Assembly (NCBI RefSeq): GCF_003797775.2
Contig: NZ_CP060725.1
Span: 558,001 to 622,000, forward strand
Length of the DNA stretch: 64,000 nucleotides
Origin: Sphingopyxis sp. OPL5
Lineage (GTDB): Bacteria > Pseudomonadota > Alphaproteobacteria > Sphingomonadales > Sphingomonadaceae
Direction: 5' to 3'
A program made the translations under genes and the position numbers. Positions within the stretch are counted from its first letter, which is position 1; the number at the start of each line of letters is the position of its first letter. The notes below the pieces were generated by a model, which was given only the letters and a program-made list of their open reading frames with translations, was not told the origin of the DNA and ran no database searches. Shown here piece after piece: positions 60,372-64,000 of this stretch.

Positions 60372-62024
60372 TCAGAGCGCCGGGCTTTCCTTGACATATT
60401 GACCCGGCGCGTCTGCAATCGGCTTGTGTTTCGCGGAGCCGGGCGAGCCCGGTGCCTTGACCGCCTTGCCGCTCCGGTCGGCAATCCACTTTGTCCAACT
60501 CTCCCACCAGCTACCCGGCATCGTTACCGCCGCCGCCTCCCAGCCATCCGCGTCGGGCGCCGTCGCCGGTGCGAGCTTGTGCCACGCCTTGGGGTTCCCG
60601 GGCGGATTGACGAGCGCTGCGATATGTCCCCCGTTGCTGAGCGCGAACATCGCCTCGCCGCCGAGGAGATGGACTGCCTTGTAGCAAGCCTTCCACGGGG
60701 TGAGATGGTCGGTCACCGCGCCGACGACGAAGGCGTCACAGCCGATGCGCCCTAGATCGACAGCCTCGTCCGCGATCTTGAAGCGGCCTGGCTCGATCAG
60801 CGGATTGGTCTCGAAGAGCTCGAGAAAATCCCTGTGGAGCCGCGCCGGCATGTTGGTGCCGTCCTTGTTCCAGGCGAGGATGTCGAAAGCCGGCGGGCTG
60901 TCGCCCATCAGATAATTATTGACCCAGTAATTCCACAGGAGATCGTTCGGCCGCATCAGCGTGAACACCTTGTGGAGATCGTCGCCAGGCAACACGCCCT
61001 TCAGTTCGGACTGGGCCTTGGCGACGCTTAGCATCGCCGGAAAGCGGAACGCGCCGAGGGCCGCGTCGCTGCTGAAATCGAGCATCGTCACGCACAGCGT
61101 CAGGCTGTTGATGAGCGAGATCTTTCGCGCCTCGAGCCATGCTGCGAGGATCGCCGAGAGAATTCCGCCCGCACAAAAGCCGACGATGTTGATCTTCGGC
61201 ACCCCGGCGATCTCGGCTACGGCCTCGACCGCCTCGAATGCCGCTTCGAGATAATCATCAAGACCCCATTCGCGCTCGCTCGGCGACGGATTGCGCCAGC
61301 TGATCGCGAAATAGTTGATCCCCTGCGACACGGTATATTCGGCGAAGCTGCGGCCGGGGGCGAGATCAGTGAAATAATATCGGCCGATCTGCGGCGGGAC
61401 GAGCAGAACCGGGACGGCGCTGACCTTGTCGGTCGCCGCGGCATAGTGGATGAGCTCGAACATCGGCGTCCTGAGCACGATCTTGCCGGGCGTGACCGCC
61501 AGATTGCGACCGACCTCGAAGCCGCTGTCGTCGACCTGCGCAGGCATCCCGCCATTCTCGCCAAGATCGCGCAGGAAATTCTGGAAGCCCTTGGCGAGGT
61601 TGTCGCCTTTCGTATCCCACGTCTTGGCCAGCGCCGCGGGATTTCCGACGAGCGTATTGGTCGGCGCAAACATGCTGGTGACGATCGACGTCACCATCTC
61701 GGCGCGCGCACGCTCCTTGCACGGGATATTGTCGGGGATCATCGCCTCAACCGCCGTGCACATTGCGAGATAGGCCTGCGCCCAGCGCTGGTAGAGCGGG
61801 TTCTCGCTCCAGGCCTTGTCCTTAAAGCGCCAGTCCTTGCTGTCGGGTGCCAGCGCCGAGGTTCCGGCAGCGATGCTCGTCATTTCCTTCAGGAAGTCAG
61901 CGCCCGCTGCCATCCAGGGCTCGGCTTTCCATCCGACCGGCCAGTAGGAAAGAAATTGTTCGGGCACGAAGGGCGGCCAGCCCCAGGCGCCGGACCGATC
62001 ATTCTCGTTCTTTGCCTCCGTCAT
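60372..62024 (-). CDS. phaC: Class I polyhydroxyalkanoate synthase
   Basis: A 550-residue PHA synthase with the active-site Cys284 in the box VGFCAGGIL, and later DHLTPWKA and SNGGHIAALVNPPGNP holding the Asp and His of the triad. It polymerises 3-hydroxyacyl-CoA into granules. Steroid breakdown yields much propionyl- and acetyl-CoA, which fits storage as PHA. ATG at 62024 is used; longer frames upstream would cross operator J. Co-regulation with steroid genes is suggested by that site. Confidence 0.9.
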   Translation of the reverse strand: MTEAKNENDRSGAWGWPPFVPEQFLSYWPVGWKAEPWMAAGADFLKEMTSIAAGTSALAPDSKDWRFKDKAWSENPLYQRWAQAYLAMCTAVEAMIPDNIPCKERARAEMVTSIVTSMFAPTNTLVGNPAALAKTWDTKGDNLAKGFQNFLRDLGENGGMPAQVDDSGFEVGRNLAVTPGKIVLRTPMFELIHYAAATDKVSAVPVLLVPPQIGRYYFTDLAPGRSFAEYTVSQGINYFAISWRNPSPSEREWGLDDYLEAAFEAVEAVAEIAGVPKINIVGFCAGGILSAILAAWLEARKISLINSLTLCVTMLDFSSDAALGAFRFPAMLSVAKAQSELKGVLPGDDLHKVFTLMRPNDLLWNYWVNNYLMGDSPPAFDILAWNKDGTNMPARLHRDFLELFETNPLIEPGRFKIADEAVDLGRIGCDAFVVGAVTDHLTPWKACYKAVHLLGGEAMFALSNGGHIAALVNPPGNPKAWHKLAPATAPDADGWEAAAVTMPGSWWESWTKWIADRSGKAVKAPGSPGSAKHKPIADAPGQYVKESPAL

Positions 62025-62055
62025 GACGCATATCCCGCTCCACCATTTTATCTTA

Positions 62056-62098
62056 TACGCAAAGCTGCGTTCGCCATTAGGATTTTCATGTTTTGCGG
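62056..62098. promoter_or_regulatory. Candidate operator J upstream of phaC
   Basis: TACGCAAAG starting at 62056 and TTTTGCGG at 62091-62098 form an inverted pair with an outer span of 43 bp, very close in layout to operator F. It lies 32 bases upstream of the phaC start. The stretch from here to the receptor remnant at 62363 holds no other gene that I can support. Confidence 0.5.
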
Positions 62099-62362
62099 CA
62101 TTGTGCAACGGGAAACGATGGCATGACCGGAAATCATCTTCTGGAACTTTCGACCCTGCGTAGAGGGCCATGCCGGTGCACGCCGCAATGAGCCAGCGTC
62201 TGCGAGCAGCCCCGCACCGATCGCATCCCAGCAAGCATGTGGCGAAAGTCTCGCGGCGTCACGACGCCGCCGTCGTCGGACAGGACCTCGTCGCGCTGAT
62301 GGATCGGCTCGGCTTCACCCCCGACGACATATTCGCCGCCGCCGGGATCGGCTCGCGCCGCC

Positions 62363-62713
62363 AACAATTCTGTGCTGAGCTTTCGCGTCGACGGGCAATA
62401 TATCGGGCGCCATGTCCGCCTGCAGTGCCCGATCGGATCGACGCAGTCGCCCCTCATCGGGTGCTCGAATCTCGCGGCCGCCGACCTCGCGCTCGACCGG
62501 GCGCTCATCATCCCGGCGACCTGGCAGCTCGGCGCGCGCGTGACGCTCGGCGACATCCCGCTCGGTTCGACGAAAGCGGCGATATCGCTCTGGGGCAAGA
62601 ACCTGACGGACTCGGACGAGCTCGAGTTCCTGTTCCCGATCCTCGATACCTGGGTGGTGGGAAGCTTCCAGACGCCTCGCAACTACGGCATCGACCTATC
62701 GATCAAGTTCTGA
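62363..62713 (+). pseudogene. C-terminal remnant of a TonB-dependent receptor
   Basis: About 116 codons read as the end of a receptor barrel: NNSVLSFRVDGQYIG near the start, IPLGSTKAAISLWGKNLTDS in the middle, and NYGIDLSIKF at the end with the terminal aromatic residue. The signal peptide, plug and most of the barrel are missing. The upstream 250 bases have no receptor-like frame. It resembles the end of TonB receptor 2 (LGGTKAKISAWVQNLT) without being a copy. An intact terminator follows, so the 3' part has been little disturbed. Confidence 0.85.
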
Positions 62714-62724
62714 CCGGCCGGTCC

Positions 62725-62763
62725 GGGCGCCGCCACCTCTCTCTCGGCGGCGCCCCTTTTTTT
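62725..62763 (+). terminator. Rho-independent terminator after the receptor remnant
   Basis: GGGCGCCGCC at 62725-62734 pairs perfectly with GGCGGCGCCC at 62746-62755 and is followed by CTTTTTTT to 62763. This is the clearest intrinsic terminator in the window, 11 bases after the receptor stop. Confidence 0.9.
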
Positions 62764-62829
62764 CCGCCTCGCGCCCCGGCACGCCAACATGCGCGGCTTG
62801 CCGGAGCAATGATCCCATAAGCTAGCCGC

Positions 62830-63279
62830 TCAGACCTCATCCACGCCGAGCGCGCCGACCGAACCAATCATCATCAGATTGATCTTTTGCCGGTAGACCA
62901 GCCGCCATCCCGACGAGGTCCGGATCCAGCGATCGCGATACTCGCCCGGCGTCGACAGAAAAAGCCCGGCGCGCTCACCCAGGCCCTGGTGCATGTCTCG
63001 CACATAGCAGCGGCTGGTGGCCGCATCTCCCTCGATCTCGACGACAAGATTGCCGAGCAGGTGCTGCGTCGGCCCGCATTTCCCGAGAAACTGGCGGAAG
63101 ATCGCTTCGAAGCCGGCGCAGCCGCTGACATCATAGCCCTCGCCGAAGTCCCCCGCAGCATCATCGGCTACGACTTCACCGAGCGCCTCCCAATCGCGGC
63201 TGTCCATGATGGCCGCGAGGCGGCAAAGCTGCCGGTGGATTTCGCGCTCGTCGAGGAGCGTCTCGATCGTCACTGCCAT
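62830..63279 (-). CDS. NTF2/SnoaL-fold protein
   Basis: A 149-residue SnoaL-like protein (EIHRQLCRLAAIMDSRDWEA, GEGYDVSGCAGFEAIFRQFL, RDRWIRTSSGWRLVYRQKIN). ATG at 63279 follows AGGAGAGG. It stands alone on the minus strand at the right end of the catabolic genes. It contains the DxxxxxxDWEALGEVVADD pattern common to ring-hydroxylating-dioxygenase beta-like and SnoaL proteins, but no partner is nearby. Confidence 0.75.
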   Translation of the reverse strand: MAVTIETLLDEREIHRQLCRLAAIMDSRDWEALGEVVADDAAGDFGEGYDVSGCAGFEAIFRQFLGKCGPTQHLLGNLVVEIEGDAATSRCYVRDMHQGLGERAGLFLSTPGEYRDRWIRTSSGWRLVYRQKINLMMIGSVGALGVDEV

Positions 63280-63702
63280 CTCTGCCTCGCCTCTCCTGTT
63301 CCCGCCTGCCGTCGCCGACCATCTGTTCGCGCCGGGGTCAAGGCAAAAGAACTTGGCGCCGCTGAAGAGCTCGACGGCAAAAGGTCGTCTTCGCGCGATC
63401 GTCGAGGAGACCGGGAAGCACAGCCAGGCGCAGTTGACCCGGGCGCTCCTGACTGGCGCAACCCGAACTAGGCTCGAGGTTGCCGATCGTGCCGATTCCG
63501 CGAACAGAGCCGCAGTTTCTGGCCGAAAGCTGACATAATCACCATCAGGAATACGCCCGCTTTCTGCCGATACTGCCGCTAAGTCGAATGTCGGATTTCG
63601 GGCGCAAACCCGAAATGAGATTGCAATCAAAATGACCCAGTTTTTCTCGCTTTCGCCGCGCAAAACAAGGATCATGCCTTCCGCGATCCGCAGGAGGGTT
63701 GA
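63280..63702. other. Intergenic stretch of about 420 bases with one palindrome
   Basis: No frame here looks coding. One perfect 8-bp inverted repeat is present: ATTTCGGG at 63595-63602 and CCCGAAAT at 63609-63616, separated by six bases. It lies about 85 bases upstream of the small lipoprotein gene and could be an operator or an RNA hairpin. The stretch becomes AT-richer to the right, which may mark the end of the catabolic block. Confidence 0.4.
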
Positions 63703-63924
63703 ATGCGAAAAGTGAGTGCAGTGCTGGCGGCCTTGTTCCTCACTGCCTGTTCCCATCGCGAGGCTCGCAGCGTCGAATATTTCGAGGCACATCCCAACGT
63801 GGCGCAGGAGGTGATCGCGGCTTGCACCGACGGATCCGTCACGGGTGCAGAATGCACAAACGCGTCCCTGGCGGCCAAGGTCGCCGAAGATCGGGAGCGC
63901 TTCAAGCGCTTCCGCGGCAAGTAG
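63703..63924 (+). CDS. Small lipoprotein, EexN-like
   Basis: A 73-residue protein with a lipoprotein signal ending in the lipobox LTAC (Cys16). The mature part, VEYFEAHPNVAQEVIAAC then GAECTNASLAAK, matches the pattern of EexN-family lipoproteins, with two cysteines after VEY(F/Y)xAHP. EexN proteins are linked to surface exclusion in conjugative plasmids. AGGAGGG precedes the ATG. The gene hints that a plasmid or integrative conjugative element lies to the right. Confidence 0.7.
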   Translation: MRKVSAVLAALFLTACSHREARSVEYFEAHPNVAQEVIAACTDGSVTGAECTNASLAAKVAEDRERFKRFRGK

Positions 63925-63926
63925 GC

Positions 63927-64000
63927 CTAGCCAGCATCCCTTGCAGTCGATTCAAGATCGGCGATCCGCTCGCGGCAAATCTCTTCCACGATTGTTGCGA
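63927..64000 (-). CDS. Possible C-terminal end of a CDS cut by the window edge
   Basis: A minus-strand frame runs in from the right edge and stops at 63927 (TAG), reading IVEEICRERIADLESTARDAG. It is convergent with the EexN-like gene, with a two-base gap. The helical, charged composition looks protein-like, but 24 codons are too few to name a family or to be sure. Confidence 0.35.
   Translation of the reverse strand, partial: ATIVEEICRERIADLESTARDAG

Noticed and set aside
62105..62362. Further receptor coding sequence upstream of the TonB remnant
   Set aside because: No frame reads as a plug or barrel here. A frame with LVALMDRLGFTPDD resembles nothing I can name and lacks support.
1..64000. 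CRISPR array, tRNA, rRNA, insertion sequence or transposase
   Set aside because: No regular repeats with spacers, no cloverleaf or ribosomal sequence and no transposase-like frame were recognised by reading. Dedicated searches were not possible here.

Overview
The window comes from a GC-rich alphaproteobacterium, most likely a sphingomonad (Sphingopyxis/Sphingobium/Novosphingobium type). This rests on the gene families present: large TonB-dependent receptors with a DIVVTA-type box, many SDRs and NTF2-fold proteins, a split PntAA/PntAB transhydrogenase and a class I PHA synthase. The genus is inferred. No transposase, tRNA, rRNA or CRISPR was seen.

Almost everything belongs to one large catabolic region with the signature of aerobic steroid (sterol, bile-acid or androgen-like) degradation by the 9,10-seco pathway. 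Left block (1-10846): a minus operon SDR-hsaC-ipdA-ipdB-(next gene cut by the edge) and a divergent plus operon hsaA-hsaD-hsaB-hsaE-hsaG-hsaF-SDR-Lrp-Lrp. Together they cover ring-A hydroxylation, meta-cleavage, hydrolysis, the hydratase/aldolase/dehydrogenase tail and C/D-ring opening. Next (10900-24485): PhyH dioxygenase and an XRE regulator; an exported carboxylesterase; an operon for a 2-oxoacid-dehydrogenase-like complex (E1alpha, E1beta, E2), a Baeyer-Villiger monooxygenase and a 57-aa protein; then a divergent operon of an Fe-S/flavin enoate reductase, MFS, SDR and esterase.

Middle block (24489-40213): NTF2-fold proteins, a DUF1214 protein, an OYE, and a tightly overlapping operon SDR-cysD-cysNC-cysQ-SDR-SDR that makes PAPS and removes PAP. 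A second Lrp/Lrp pair, an Abhydrolase_10-type hydrolase, and NTF2-kstD-SDR-NTF2 follow. Then come the proton-translocating transhydrogenase genes (40252-43370) and a TonB receptor. At 46420-48899 a sulfotransferase is followed by a Coq4-family protein and an NTF2-fold protein. The right part has PhyH/SDR with an SDR pseudogene, a second TonB receptor, two MFS carriers, an amidohydrolase, an SDR, phaZ and phaC, a TonB-receptor remnant ending in an intact terminator, a last NTF2 protein and an EexN-like lipoprotein.

A half-site close to TACGCAAA/TTTGCGTA, usually as an inverted pair about 40-47 bp from end to end, lies in nearly every divergent promoter (ten places). I infer that it marks one regulon, possibly controlled by the two duplicated Lrp/AsnC pairs. 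It also precedes the PAPS operon, the sulfotransferase, the E1/E2-BVMO operon and phaC. The most unusual idea the window supports is a dedicated sulfonation branch inside steroid catabolism: PAPS synthesis, PAP clearance, a sulfotransferase and a Coq4 paralogue, all under the same apparent operator, with no sulfite-forming reductase genes nearby.
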